Shown piece by piece: positions 21,700 to 34,489 of a stretch of 64,000 nucleotides of DNA. The DNA comes from Cinnamomum chago (lineage: Eukaryota; Streptophyta; Magnoliopsida; Laurales; Lauraceae). The DNA lies in NCBI GenBank assembly GCA_038049695.1, contig CP142452.1, positions 30,864,501 through 30,928,500 on the forward strand, given 5' to 3'. The first letter of the stretch is position 1. Each line of letters begins with the position of its first letter. Made by a program: the position numbers and the translations under genes. A model generated the notes under the pieces. The model saw nothing but the letters and a program-made list of their open reading frames with translations. It was not told the origin of the DNA and did no database searches.

Positions 21700-22700
21700 C
21701 TACCCTCTTGTGTACTATAAATAGGGGAGGTTGTACGCAATTGGAGCAACCAGGTATTGTATTAAAGAGCCTCTTCAACAAAGGTTCTCTACAAAAATCT
21801 TTTCCAAAAGCCTCTTCTCTTATGTCCCATCTTCTATACTTGAAATTTTATTTTACTCCATTTCACCTTTGCGCTTTCAAAAGCCACTATAAATTTGGTA
21901 TCAGAGCCACATTAGGTTTCATAATCCTTGTAGCTTACACAGTTCTTTTCATGGCAATAAATTCTAGCTACTCTATCTTTTGCCTACTTTCAAGTTCCTA
22001 TCTTTGATGGGGAACAATATGATTATTGGCATGTGTAAAATGAAGACATTCTTCATCTCGCAAAATTTGTGGGAATTGATTGAAGATATGAAGAGCCAGA
22101 GAATGCAACAATTTTGACATCGTGGACTCAAACAAAACAAAAGGAGTATAGGGAGAACAATTAGAGTGATGCAGAGGCATTATTCTACATATAAAAAGAG
22201 GTAAGTAAATCAATTTCTCCTATAATCATGGCTTCTTCAAAATCAAAAGATGCAAGGGAGATTCTAAAAGAAGAAATTTCAAGGATCCGAAAAGGTAATC
22301 TTGATTAAGCTCCAATCTTTATTGAGAAATTTGATAATCTAACCATGAGAATTTCGAAAAAGAAGAAGGGAGATGGAGAAAAAAAGAAAATCAAAGAAGT
22401 AGACCAACACAATTAAAGATGCTAAGAAGTGATTGAGGTGGGCAGTTTACGTTAAAAGAATATTGGCACTTCTATAAACAAATAGGAGTCAAAATGTACA
22501 AAGTTCATAGTTCAATATACTCTACAACAAAATGGTATGTTCGAATCTAATAACCACACAATTGTGGAGAGATGGCTAGAAGCATGTTGAAAGATAAAAA
22601 CCTTCCTTAGAATTTTTAGCTTAAAGTTCTTAAATCGTCGTTTACATTCTTAAAAAATCACTAATAAAAGCTGTTATGAATAAAGGCTTGGCATATGCAA
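21700..22700 (+). mobile_element. Highly decayed Ty1/copia retrotransposon remnant
   Basis: A TATA box (TATAAATA, 21716-21723) in what looks like the end of an LTR is followed by a methionine-tRNA primer site at 21896-21908. Next comes a gag-like stretch at about 21950-22400 resembling DUF4219/UBN2 Gag: a motif near 22000-22070 reads like FDGE..DYW and later LW.L. A short stretch with integrase-core character lies at about 22430-22620. Most of pol is missing and many breaks are present. The left LTR edge could not be found. An old copy, far more decayed than the other LTR elements here. Confidence 0.65.
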
Positions 22701-24319
22701 AATCTATAAGTACGTTTTTTCAAATTTCTTGAACATTGCTTATGGGCACATTCCTTCACAAAATAGAGAGAACTTTGATGAAACATGGTGGAAATGTAAA
22801 ATGCTTGTTTCCAAGCTTGAGAGACAACATGTCTCTCAATCCCTATTTATAGAGACTATGGACTTAAAACCATTTGAAATCCATGGTCTTCAACTCATTT
22901 AAAATTCACATAGTACATATTCTTATCTAGAAAATATCCTTATCTATAAGAATATTGCATGTATTCTATATGTTTGCATTTGAGTAATCAGTCTTCATTG
23001 CATTTGATGTTTGAGAGTGGTTTTTTAGAGCAATTGAAAGTGAATTATATATCTTTCCTTTTTGGATGGGGTTAATTTACATTCAACTTTGAAAAGACTT
23101 CAACCCTTTCTATCAGACTTCTTTTGAAAACAGTACTTGAGATATTGAATTTGTCAAATGGTTACCTTCCTACTGAAAGCAAGGAGACTTTGTCAGTGTT
23201 GGTGCTTGACGACTTATTGAGAGATTCATTTGGAATGGTTTGATTGAGTGGCTTCATTAAAAGAAGTTTTGCTGCAAAGGACTTTGAGTTGTGCTGGTTA
23301 CTTCATTAATGTCATTTGTAAGAACTGATTGCTTGATTATGTTTGTGGATTTGTGTGTGCGTGTTTGTCGGTTGCAGGTTGTTTCGTTTCTGCTACGCCA
23401 CTTCCCCAACAAAAAGGAGGGAAAGACAAAGACACGAGTGGTGATATCGCTGCCCAACTAATCATCCTTCATTCAAAAAGGCTATTGTTGCTCATTCAAA
23501 CATGAAAAAGAAATTAAAATTGGTTAGAGGGCCTTTATTAGTAAAGCTATATAGAAAAAGGGGTTGCTGTAAAAAATAAATAGAACAATAATACCCAGTT
23601 TGAGAACTCTAGAACTTGTTGGCGGAAATCGACAAGCAGCAATGACAACAGCTATGTGGCCGAGGCACATCTTATGATGCTTTCTTTAGGACGAGTTCCA
23701 CCCCTTGGGATGAAAGCCAAATACAAAGGTTCTCACCAGAAATGCCTGCAGGATACAACGACCTTCTCTACGCTCAATCTTGATTGCACTCCCAATCTAA
23801 ACTTCAGACTCCAATTTAGAATGCTCAAGCAAAGAGGCTAAAATAAAAACAGAGAACATAGAGTAGAGAAGAACAGAGGCGGTAGCATTAGAGAAGTTAT
23901 TTATTTTCAATAAAAGACCGTTTCTAATATAATGGATTTAGATTCCGTTTGGCAATTAATCGACAATGTTAAAAATACACTAATCCCAAAATGTAACCCC
24001 CCGAAACCTGGAGCTCTTCAGATTCTGGATCATTACTTAAAGTATTTCAAGATCACCACATAAATCAAATTTGTGTGGAAAATTGAACACTACCTCTAAT
24101 TTATTTAAAATGTCATTTAAAACAGATGATAAAAAGATAACATGACAAATAAATCCTAATCATAAGAGAAATAAAGTTCAATATTATGGAAAGGAGAAAT
24201 CCAACTCTAAATTCTAATTTTTTTTCTAATACGATTGTGGAACTCTCTCATCAGCCACGCAGATTGAAATCCAACCGCATTGTTGCCATGTTCCCCCAAG
24301 TAACCTGTACTTGAAGTGG
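22701..24319. other. Unassigned AT-rich stretch
   Basis: No gene recognised. A TATA-like CTCTATAAATAG on the minus strand near 22846-22857 could belong to another old LTR, but no ends or primer site support it. Short frames at 23257-23457 and 23656-23841 have no visible domain. Confidence 0.4.
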
Positions 24320-24460
24320 GGCAAACCTAAGCAGGAAAATCTGGGCCGTGCCGGCACTCAAAACCGGGCTCAGTCATGCCAGGGCCGGGCCGGCATGGCC
24401 CATGATTAATATGTGGGCCATGCCGTGCCTGGCCCAACCCTTTGGGGTTAGCCCAGCACG
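24320..24460 (-). mobile_element. hAT element, left piece (3' subterminal region)
   Basis: A GC-rich stretch full of GGGCCGTGCC- and GGCCCA-type words that can fold on itself, unlike its AT-rich surroundings. Such subterminal regions are common in plant hAT elements. It ends with ACG at 24458-24460, the CACTA target duplication, and continues at 57420, where related GC-rich words lead into a hAT transposase remnant on the minus strand. I could not fix the terminal inverted repeat or an 8-bp duplication. Confidence 0.45.
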
Positions 24461-24615
24461 CACTACAAGAAAGTTGGCTTTTAGTGGCAACTACTTTAGC
24501 TGCGGTCTAATTTTTGCCACTAAAAATAAAAAATTTGATGTCGCCATTGAAGGTATTATAATGCCCACATTTAGTGGCAACTTATATGTCGCAGCTAACT
24601 TTTTAGCCCCTTAAT
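24461..24615 (+). repeat. CACTA left terminal and subterminal repeats
   Basis: Terminal CACTACAAGAAA, then TTTAGTGGCAAC repeated (near 24480 and 24560) and TAGCTGCGG and GTCGCAGCTAA words. Confidence 0.8.
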
Positions 24616-25345
24616 AGTTATTTTCCATCATTGCCAAAAAGCATGTATCAGTATGAGCTGTAGCTTTTTGCTTCTCCTCTAATTAGATATCATGAAGCAT
24701 AAAAGTAAAACTCTTCTATGGAACTGATAACCTTTTGTTTTTTCTGTTTGATTTGATATTCTACCATTTCAACCCAATGTTATAAAAAACCCTAGAACTT
24801 TTATCTCTTAGTCATCCAACATAACATTACTAATCCTCAGAAATCCATGATTATTTATCTAATGTTATGAACATTACACTAAGTTTTCAAAAGTGGAACT
24901 ATGCACAAGATGCATACCGTTTAGCACCAGCAGTATGATAGTCCTCCCCACTAATAAAAAAATGATTCAATTACAAGCACATCATCACTATTTACTACTG
25001 GTCATAATCTCTTTCTAATAATGTTATTTGCTCCACACCGGTTTGCATTGTTACAACACATTTACTTGACCTGTGCTTGTTTTTCAATGCTTGTTTGGAC
25101 TATCATTTCTCTTCTTTTGTTTTACATGATCTCTTCTTTTGTTGATCTTGAGACAGGGGACAAGCATTCTCAAACTAAATTGTGGTTCACTACCTGGTAT
25201 ATAGCAAGAAAAAGAAGTTTGGGTGGATTCGACTTCATAAAAAGTCTATATAACTTATTGTTCCCTTCTCTATTTTCTTATCAATCTTCTTATATTATAC
25301 ATAATAATAAATTGATAAATAATAATAATTGGTTTTTGAATGTAG

Positions 25346-25704
25346 GAGGAGCTTAAGCGATTAGAGTCTCAGCCACCAGAGGAGGGCACTCATCCCATGA
25401 CCGAGGACCAAAGATTTGAGGCAGTGTTCTGATCAGGATATATACGTGGTCGTGGGGCTGGACCAAAGCCCAAGACCTCTACAATTGGGCAGCAAATCCA
25501 TGCATAGCTAGAGAGAGAATGAGGAGTTTAGGAGGCAAGCTGAGGCGGATACAAGGCACTTGGAGTTGTTGGAAAAGGAGAATAGTGAGATGGCTTCGCG
25601 AACGGAGTCCTTAGAGTCCTAATTAGCCTTGCAGCAGACACAAGTGCAAGCTCAGGTGTAGGCAGTGCTCCAGTCCCAGGCATAATCGCAACAGACATAG
25701 GTGA
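25346..25704 (+). pseudogene. Transposase_24-type CACTA accessory gene, first piece
   Basis: After a likely intron 3' end (TTTTTGAATGTAG, ending at about 25345) the sequence reads as EELKRLESQPPEEG and then a MTEDQ.FE motif. A G-rich GYIRGRG..PKP motif and Gln-rich sequence follow. This is the conserved pattern of the plant Transposase_24 (Ptta/En/Spm) family. The reading frame carries internal stops (for instance after MTEDQRFEAVF) and needs a frame change to follow the later motifs, so it is a decayed host-transposon gene. Copia-1 begins right after it at 25705; the Gln-rich part resumes at 37992. Confidence 0.65.
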
Positions 25705-27272
25705 TGTTGGAATATGGGTAGGCCTTCCAGACAGGTTTCAAAAACTTTTGACCCACTTGATATAGGGATCAATAATTTAGAAAGCATTAAACCCAATTCA
25801 GAATGCTATCCCTCAATCTCATAAACCATGTACAGCAACATAACCTATCTAGAAGATAGAAAATAGCACATAAACATGTAACCACAAAATCTACAGCATA
25901 CAAGGATGTAGATATACCTTTGGAGCTTTGTTGTGCTCTAATAGAGAATTTGAGTTATTTACTTTGATGATAAACACCTTCACTATCCAATTCAGAATCT
26001 CCAACACCTTTTGATCTTCCACGCTATGACCCGTATTAGATCTCTTTTCTCAAGAAGATGGTGGAATCTTCAAGAGAAAACCCAACTAGTAACTCTAAGG
26101 AACTAAAGGTGAAAGAGAGGAGGGGAACTTAGAGAGGAAGAGAACTTGTGCAACTCTTGCACAAAAGGGCTGGACTTGCACTATGTATTATTCACGACCA
26201 AGAGGGGTTGATTCCCCTTTATATAGCCCTCCAATCTTCCTCTTTTCCTATTTGAAATAGAAGTTTAACTCCCATTACAAATTAGTAAACATCTCCCTTG
26301 CTAGTTGCCATAGAAGTCTCACTTCCACAACAATTAGAAGCTTTCTCCTTTCTAATAAAAATAGAAGTCCTACTTCCATTAATAATTAGTAGCTTACCAT
26401 TACCACTATTAGAAGTCTCACTTCAAATAGAAATAGTAACCTTCCTTTTATAGTTCAAGTAGAATTAGTATGTTTCTAATAACTTGGGCTAGCGTGGGGA
26501 CCACTAGGGATTCCTTAGAAAGCTGGCTCCAACTGGGACACGCGACCCCACATCTCATGTGCAATCCGGGCCCACAGTTAATTGCAAATAACTCCACTAT
26601 ATAAATGCAATTGCACTCCAGTCTTAGGAATATATTACAATGAAGACCCTAAACTTCCACAGTACTACAAGAAGGCCCCTCCATCTATATCCATGGATCA
26701 AATGGACCTATCCACCAAATTAGATCCATATCTTATTATCCTTGAGCCCCAATTAATTATAATGATCATTTGGTACCGATCCAATTAACTCTTAATTGGA
26801 ATGGGTGCGCACTTACTAATGATAAATCCATTAATTGGCACAAGGGGATATTAAAGATAGATTTCATCTTGACCATTAAATGTTCCCACAGCTCTACTAC
26901 CACGAACCCAAATCACCGAGGTATTGACCTACAATTGGCCTCACTCATTGGTGACTCAAAGCAAATGAATAGATAGAAACTTGAGTTCATTAATGTCTCA
27001 GGATCATGAGCCTATTGTTAGGGAATTATGAGAGCAAACCTTATAGTAAAGATAGTGTATATAAGGTGCTTCTCATGGTCCTTCAATACATCTAGTATAC
27101 TTGTGGACTTCGGTTCATCTCATGAACCATTATGTCATTTGTATTGGTTATGTGCAAGTATATGAAACACCATTCATCTCATAAAAGGAAAAGCATGAAT
27201 TGTATTGATAAATAAAGAAATTAATCAATTTATTACATCATATACTTTTTATTAAGACCATCAAAACTAACA
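25705..27272 (-). repeat. Copia-1 3' LTR, 1568 bp
   Basis: Followed on the minus-strand upstream side by the polypurine tract. About 200 bp shorter than the other LTR. The stretch 26034-27094 is indistinguishable from 36556-37616, while both ends differ clearly. Confidence 0.88.
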
Positions 27273-27290
27273 ATCTCCCACTTGGGCTCA
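27273..27290 (-). other. Copia-1 polypurine tract
   Basis: Minus strand AAGTGGGAGAT directly before the 3' LTR; expected plus-strand primer. Confidence 0.7.
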
Positions 27291-28620
27291 ATGCCAATCA
27301 GGATTGCATCTCATGCCCATCCCGTCTACATGCTGTTCAAAGACTTTGGTGGTCAAAGGCTTAGTAAATGGATCTGCCAGATTGTCCGCAGAGGCTATCT
27401 TGGTGATAGCAATATCACCTCTCTGCACAATCTCTCTGACCAAGTGATACTTCATCTGTACGTGCTTTTGGCTTTTATGGCTCCTGGGTTCCTTGGACTG
27501 AGCGACTGCCCCGCTATTGTCACAGTAAACTATGAGCGGCTGTCGTGCCAAAGGTACCACTCCAAGTTCCAAAAGGAATCTTTTGAGCCACACTGCTTCC
27601 TTAGCTGCTTCACAAGCCGCTACATATTCAGCCTCAGAAGTGGAGTCAGCGGTATATTCCTGTTTAATACTCATCCAGTTGATAGCTCCTCCGCCAAGCA
27701 TAAACACATAACCAGAAGTAGATTTCCTGGAATCCTTATCTGACATGAAGTCAGAGTCTGTGTATCCGACTGGAATCAGCTCATCACTGCCGTAAATCAA
27801 CATGTAATCTCTAGTTCTTCTCAAGTACTTGAGGATAATTTTACAGCAGTCCAATGGTCAGGACCTGGGTTAGACTGATATCTGCTGACTAAGCCTACTG
27901 CATGACAGATATCCGGTTTAGTACATAGCATAGCGTCCATGAGGCTACCAACAGCCAAAGTGTATGGAATTGCTCTCATTTGCTCCTTTTCCTCTGGGGT
28001 CTTGGGACCCTGATCCTTAGAAAGGTGCACTCCATGCCTGAAAGGTGTGATACCCTTCTTGGAGTCTTGCATAGCAAACTGTACCAGTACCTTATCTATG
28101 TATGCAGCTTGAGATAAGCCAATCATCGTATTTTTCCGGTCTCGATGGAGTTTGATCCCTAGGATGTAACTAGCTTCTCCCAAGTCCTTCATATCAAAAG
28201 TCTTTGCTAACCAAACTTTTACCATTGACAACATTCCTATATCTTTCCCAAGGAGAAGGATGTCGTAGACATATAAAACCAGAAAAACTACCATGTCACC
28301 TTCATTTTTCATGTACACACATGACTCATCCGGATTTTGACTAAAATCAAATGATTTTTTTGCCCGGTCGAAACAGATGTTCCAGCTTCGGGATGCCTGC
28401 TTTAGTCCATAAATGGACATCTGCAGCTTGCAAACTCTTTGCTTTTGGTTACTTGCTATAAAACCGTCTGGCTGCATCACATAGATGTCTTCTTCAAGAT
28501 GACCGCTAAGAAACGCCGTCTTGACATCCATTTGCCAAATCTCGTAATCGAGATGAGCCGCAATGGATAAGAGTATCCGGATGGACTTGAGCATGGCTAC
28601 CGGCGAGAAGGTTTCCTCAT
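27288..28620 (-). pseudogene. Copia-1 reverse transcriptase and RNase H region
   Basis: Reverse transcriptase motifs include [23 protein letters not shown] and a YVYDILLLG active-site region near 28250. RNase H follows with GYTDSDF, SKSTSGYVF-like and CDNSGAV motifs, ending about 27290 close to the polypurine tract. Together these are the catalytic core that copies element RNA into DNA. A fossil; broken. Confidence 0.88.
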
Positions 28621-28636
28621 AATCGATACCCTCTTT

Positions 28637-29398
28637 CTAAGTATACCCTTTCGCAACAAGCCTGGCCTTAAAGGTCTCAACTCTTCCATCTGGTCCTTTC
28701 TTTCTCTTGTAGACCCACTTGTACCCAATAGGTTTGATATTGGCAGGTAAGTCCACAAGTGTCCAGACCTGATTAGAGTACATAGACTCCATCTCAGCTT
28801 TCATAGCATCTTGCCAATGTCCCGAATCTACGTCATTAATTGCTTCATCATAGTTACAGGGATCCTGTTCTGGTTCCTCCGGGATTGCCTCATAAGACTC
28901 TCCCAAGAATGAGAACCTATCAGGGGGCCTGATTATTCTCCCACTACGACGAGGCATTGGTGTAACTACTGGGTTTGGTAAGGGCGGTTCTTCCTCAAGT
29001 TCGGTCATAGTTGGATTTGGAATTGATTGTTCTTGAATTTCTTCCAAGATCACCTTTTCTAAAGATTTCCGGTCCATCATATAATCTTCCTCCAGAAAAA
29101 CCGCATTAGTGCTTACCAACACTTTCTGCTCTCTGGGATTATAGAATAACCAACCTTTAGTTCCTTTAGGATATCCTACAAACGTGCATACTTCCGACTT
29201 CGTTTCCAACTTATCCGTCTTAACCTTTAGCACATGTGCTGGACAACCCCAAATGTGTAAATGTTGTAGACTAGGCTTTCGCCCAGACCACAACTCCCGG
29301 GGAGTCTTAGGTACAGACTTAGATGGTACGAGGTTTAGTATGTACATTGCAGTATCCAAGGCATATCCCCAAAAGGGTATAGATAATCCTGAGAAACT
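28637..29398 (-). pseudogene. Copia-1 integrase C-terminal part and start of reverse transcriptase region
   Basis: Contains integrase sequence (FWGYALDTAMYILNLVPSKS), the linker with the Copia-typical PRRSGRIIRPPDRF motif, and the beginning of the reverse transcriptase domain (WTLVDLP, then GYKWVYKRKKGPDG). The integrase continues beyond the inserted solo LTR, at 32651 and up. Confidence 0.85.
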
Positions 29399-32300
29399 TG
29401 TAAGACCCCGACCCGAGTGAACCGGATTAGTGCTAATTAAGTTGCGTATTAGTGCTAAGCTTGATTAGTGTTTTTGGTTAAGTTGGGTTTAGAATAACCT
29501 TGATTCTAGTTTTGGGCTACTTTGTGTGTTTTGGATAGCCAGTGGGGCCCTTTGGGGGTTCCCTTTACGGCTTTGCATTTTCTTGAGAAATTTTCCCGAT
29601 TTGTTGTGAATTGTGTTTTTGGCCCGTTGCATTCATCTTATGGATTCATACAACTTTCATGTTGATCCCGTTTTCATTTGAGATCCTAAAACCCAAATTC
29701 TTGGCCTTGAGGGCAAAACAGTCTTTACACACCAAATCTGTACCCAAAACTTATTATTCTCGAAACCTGCAAAACATGTACTTTTTGGAAACTAGATATT
29801 TCGACGATCATTTCTTCCTTCTTCGTCGAATCCATCCGAGGTCCCGAAAGAGATGATTTCAGCTAATATAGTACCTTAAGTTGTGGGACCCAAGCTTCAC
29901 TTGTTAACGAAAGAGAACCCATCTCTTCCTTCTCATTCACTCTCCATTCTTGTTCCAGCACACAACTGAGCCTAGGGTTTGTTCTTGTGTCTTTTCTTCT
30001 CCTTCTTCTTGCTTCTCCATCTCCAAGCCACACCTAGAGCTCATCAATCAAGCATTGGAGGTCACCAATCACTCCCTCATCTCACAAGCTTTCCATTGGT
30101 ACCATTTGTGGAGAGAACCATACATCACAAGGCTTCCTTTGAGCTTACCATTACCATTAGAGGACCTAGCAAGTAAGTAATCCTTCCCATCTCCTAGATT
30201 AGTGTTCCTCTAGCCTTGAGAAGCTACATTTGCATTATTGTTGGTTTATTCTTTGTCATCCTTTGTGTAACCCATTTTAGGGTTGTTTTGGGGATTTTTG
30301 TTTATAGCTTGGCTTTGAGCAATAGAAGTGATTAAAGGCTTGTTTTCAACTAGCTTGGACTAGAGGCAAGTGAATGTTTGGATGTTTTTAAGTTTGAAAT
30401 GGTTTGGTGAAGTATTTATGGATTTTCTATACTTTCATTAATGTGTTTTGATTGAAATAAATGCTCATAATGTCTTTTGATAGCCTCATTCAATGTTTTA
30501 TAAACATGTTGGTGTAGCATTTATTGTCCTTGTGATAGCCTAAGTAAATGTTGTGAAATGGTTTCTTTCCCTTTTTCTTTACATTGGACTTGGCATGGAA
30601 AGTAGTGATGGAGAGAACTCAAAATGGGGATTTGGAGAAGTATAAAGAGATGCATTGGAGGAGCTATTAGCTCAATGTTATTGTAAGGATCTTGTGGATG
30701 AGAGGAAGATGGTTTTGAGGAGGAAAATGACTCAAAATTGAACACGGTGAGCATTCCCGCACCTGGCGGTCAGCTCGCTGGCTAACCGCCAATCCCATCG
30801 GCGGTTAACCGCTAGCTAACCGCACATTGCGGTGACTTTTCCAGAGAGCATCATTTTCCCCTTAAAATACGGTCAGCCTCACAGTTAGCCGGCGGCTAAC
30901 CGCCGAACACATATGCGGCTAACCGCCAGCCAACCGCCCACTCACGGTTACCTTTCCAGAGAGCAGAAGATATCCCACTTGAAAACTCGGTCAACTCCAC
31001 GGTTACCCAGTGGCTAACCGCCAAATGCATCGGCGGCTAACCGCCAGGTAACCGCATTTGGCGGTCAGCTTTCCAGTAAGCTGCATTTCCTACAGCACAG
31101 CCGCGGTCAGTTGGGCGATCAGCCAGCGGCTAGCCGCCTGCCCCAGCGACGGCTAACCGCCAGGTGATCGAAATTCCCCAGTTCTCGGAGAGCTCCTCGC
31201 TCGAACGAACTCTCCGGTTCGTTCGAGCGCTGGGCTTTGCCGGTTAAGGAGATTCACTAGGCGTTGTACGAGGCCATCCGAGAAAGAAACCATATCACGA
31301 AGATGTCATTCGAAATTTTGGAAAAAAAATCGTAAAAGTGCATAAGGAGCCCGGAATGTCTTCAAACTCAAGAAGTACCAAGTAATGACTATAATCGACA
31401 TACGGGACTCCTATTCACTTAAATAGATCTTTAAATTAATATTTTACCAGAGGTTTGTTATAGTTCATCATATTTCTCTATTTCCAAGATTTACATGTCA
31501 TGAGTTATTTTCCCGAAAGCATGATAGTAGCATTGACTTGTCTCGAAATGTATTGCCCGACATGAAATGACAGTGTGCCCTTGAGCACCCCCATTTTACC
31601 CGTTATTTACGGTACTTGATTTACTTGCATATGTCTCGATTGGTTTTGACCTATGAGTCGGCATCACTAAGCTTGGATACCTTGTCGGTTTGATCCACCG
31701 ACTTGGAGATCCCTCTCCCGTCCCACCAGCTGCAGTTTGGATCCCGATGCCCGGTTTATTACCGTGGTCCCGTCCCGATACCCGGTTCGCTACCGTGGTC
31801 CCGTTCCCGTATAGTTATATTGTATATATGTACACGTTGTTTCTCCTCACCTTGTGTGACTGAGATCAACGTCCCGTGATACTGTTGTCACTTTAGTGAC
31901 AGAGGACTTAGCTTTATGTGATTGCCACCTTGTTATTCCCGATTCCTTGGTTACCTCATATGTTTCATCTTGTTTACTTGTTTTATAGCAAATGATTTAT
32001 CTATTTTATGAGAATTCTTGCTTAAACAGATTTCTATGCTTTTCAAGGTATTTCATCTATTGTATGCTGTGGTATCTTTTCATTCTCTTGCCAGACCGTC
32101 GTGTCTGACCCATTTGCTTTGGTACTTAGGTCCCGTTGCCGGTTTCCTTGAGGAGGAGCCAGAGGAGGCGGTAGGTGAGCCGCAACCTCTAGTCGAGTGG
32201 CGTGCTGACGATGTCATGTAGACATCAGATTGCTTTGAGAAGCGCAACATTTTGAGGGGAACTATTTAACCATTCTTTTGGGTTATTATTTTGTTTATAT

Positions 32301-32645
32301 TGGCCTTTGTTGGCCTCTATTTTTGGGGATGTAATTAAAGGATATTTTGTCTAACTTTAACAACATTTGGGAATCTTGTTATATATCATTGCTCATTCTG
32401 ATACAGTATCTCATGCTTATGCTATTGTTCATGACTAGAAATAGTCTAACTATTTGATTTGCTACACGCTTCCGCACTTAAAAGAAATATTCATGCAAGG
32501 TTGTGATATCCTCACCGCAGACACCTGTGGGAAATTAAATAAGTATATATGTGGTTAATCATCATCCATCATTGTTCTTATTATTACTTGTCCCGATCCC
32601 GGATTCGTCGGTTTCCTTCGGGATCCCCGGTCCGGGGTCGCGACA
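29399..32645 (+). mobile_element. Solo LTR (~3.25 kb) inserted in Copia-1 integrase
   Basis: Starts TGTAAGACCCC, ends CGCGACA, and is flanked by AAACT at 29394-29398 and 32646-32650. No primer site, polypurine tract or pol domain is inside, so it is a single LTR left by recombination of a full element. Size and start suggest a gypsy chromovirus with long LTRs (Tekay/Del type), but this is not proven. Strand is by TG..CA only and could be either. It contains an array of GC-rich inverted repeats at 30760-31170. Confidence 0.85.
30760..31170. repeat. GCGGCTAACCGC inverted-repeat array in the solo LTR
   Basis: Four degenerate units of about 110-117 bp, starting near 30763, 30870, 30987 and 31104 with CGGTCAG or CGGTCAA. 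Each contains paired GGCGG and CCGCC arms around CTAA or TTAA; the first three are followed by a TTTCCAG word. The GC content is far above the rest of the LTR. Confidence 0.75.
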
Positions 32646-32650
32646 AAACT

Positions 32651-33651
32651 CATCATAGACCTGATGATATCTAAAAGAGTCCGGTTCCTTCTTTCCGCTA
32701 CTCCATTTTGTTGAGGCATACCAGGAGCAGACAACTGGGATAGAATCCCATTTTCTGATAAGTGTGCCGTAAAGTCACCAGAGAGATATTCTCCTCCTCG
32801 ATTTGATCGAAGAGTCTTGATACTCTTACCTAATTGGTTTTCCGCTTCCGCTCGAAACTCTTTGAACTTTTCAAAAGCCTCGGACTTGCGGTGCATAAGG
32901 TATATGCATCCATATCTTGAATAATCATCTGTGAAAGTGATGAAGTATTCATATCCTCCTCTGGCCCTGACATTAATGGACCCACACACATCAGTATGCA
33001 CTAATTCCAATAAGTCTTTGGCCCTATTGCCCGGGATGAAAAGGGTCTTTTGGTCATTTTGCCTTATAGACAGGACTGTCAGACAAGCATTGGTTCTATA
33101 ACCAATGAAGGCAAGATATCATCTTTCACTAGCCTGTCAATCCTATTTAGGTTTATATGACCTAGTCTCAAGTGCCAATGTTTTGTTGGATTAGATGAAG
33201 GTGACCTTCTCTTTAATGATGGTCTATTTATTAGGTCGGTATCATGTATCTCATACATTGTAGGAGTTAATAGATAAAGCCTATTGGTTACCTTGCCAGA
33301 ACATATAAAAGTACCATTTCTATTTATGACAACTTCAGTACCAAAAGTAATAGAATAACTTTTATTCACCAAACTAGAAACTGAAATTAAATTCCGTCTT
33401 AAAGACGGTACATATAGAGTGTCTGACAAAACCAACTTATTAGCTTGAAAATATAAACCAACTCTTACTGAGACCGCATCTACCTTAGCATCAGATCCTA
33501 GGTTGACAATGATTTCGCCGTCACTGAGTCTCCTGGTTTCCCGGAACCCCTGCAATGAATTACATATGTGATTAGTTGCCCCGGAGTCCACACACCAAGA
33601 TTTTAAAGTACCAGTTGCAAAACTAACTTCAGTAACAAGTGACTTAAACAT
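32651..33651 (-). pseudogene. Copia-1 protease and integrase N-terminal and core part
   Basis: Protease active-site motif VDSGATNHICN near 33560-33590. Then the integrase zinc-binding region (HWHLRLGHI..NR) and core with HTDVCG, FTDDYSRYG and PQQNGVAERRNRTL. These define a Ty1/copia pol, in which integrase precedes reverse transcriptase. Confidence 0.88.
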
Positions 33652-33696
33652 ACCTGAGGTCTTCTTCTTAGACAGATAATCTGGACAATTCCTTTT

Positions 33697-34489
33697 CTAA
33701 TGTCCTATCATACCACAATGGAAACACTTTCCTTTTGTCCCCGACCCCTTAGCCTTGCCAACACCACCATTAGGACCATTCTCCGCCTTAGGACCATTCG
33801 GAACTGATTTCTTCTTGCCTTTCCGCCCTTTGCCTTTCGGTTTAGACTTGGCAAATGACTTTTCTGTCATCAGGGCAGTTGGCTTTTTCTTCATAATCCC
33901 TTCAGTCACCACCAGCTAGCTAGACAGCTCAGCTAGAGTCAGATTCATTTTATTCATGTTGTTATTGACCTTGAAATTGTTGAATGACTCTGGTAGTGAC
34001 TCAAGGATTATGTCAATCTGCGATTCTGCATCAATCGCAGCCCCCAGTACATCTAACTCATTCAATGAGTTCATCATTTTCAACATATGGTCCTGTACTA
34101 GTGTGCCTTCAGTCATTTTGGTGCTTATAAGCACCCTCATAGCAGCCTGTCTGGCAGGCCTGCCCTGTTCCGCAAACATCTCCTTTAAGTTTGATATAAT
34201 ATCATATGCAGTCTTAAATGATTGATGTTGGTGCTGTAAAACACTAGACATAGATGCTTGTATATAATATCTGGTCATCTCATCGTCTTTGGCCCACTTG
34301 GTGTGAAGTTCCTTTTCTTCCTGTGATGCTTCCGGCAATGGCTCATCAAGGGGGGGTTTGGTAAGGACATTTATATCCTGAAGCTGTCAGGACAATATCC
34401 AGGTTCCGTTTCCGATCTACGTAATTGGATCCCACCAACTTATTCTGGTTGAGGATGGTCGCAAGTGGATTGAAAATGTTTGAATTCAT
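33697..34489 (-). pseudogene. Copia-1 gag region
   Basis: Begins near the ATG at 34489 (NPLATILNQNKL type start) and holds a UBN2-like domain with ARQAAMRVL, MLKMMNSLNE and LESLPESF motifs. A Lys/Gly-rich linker and a CFHCGMIGH zinc knuckle follow. Very similar in layout to the Gag of Copia-2 at 62.1 kb. Structural capsid and RNA-binding protein of the element; fossil. Confidence 0.85.

Noticed and set aside
22846-22857. Minus-strand TATA-like element as a promoter
   Set aside because: Isolated motif with no LTR ends, primer site or gene nearby.
25021-25356. 111-residue frame as a CACTA exon
   Set aside because: Hydrophobic, no similarity to Transposase_24, and overlaps a likely intron 3' end at about 25345.
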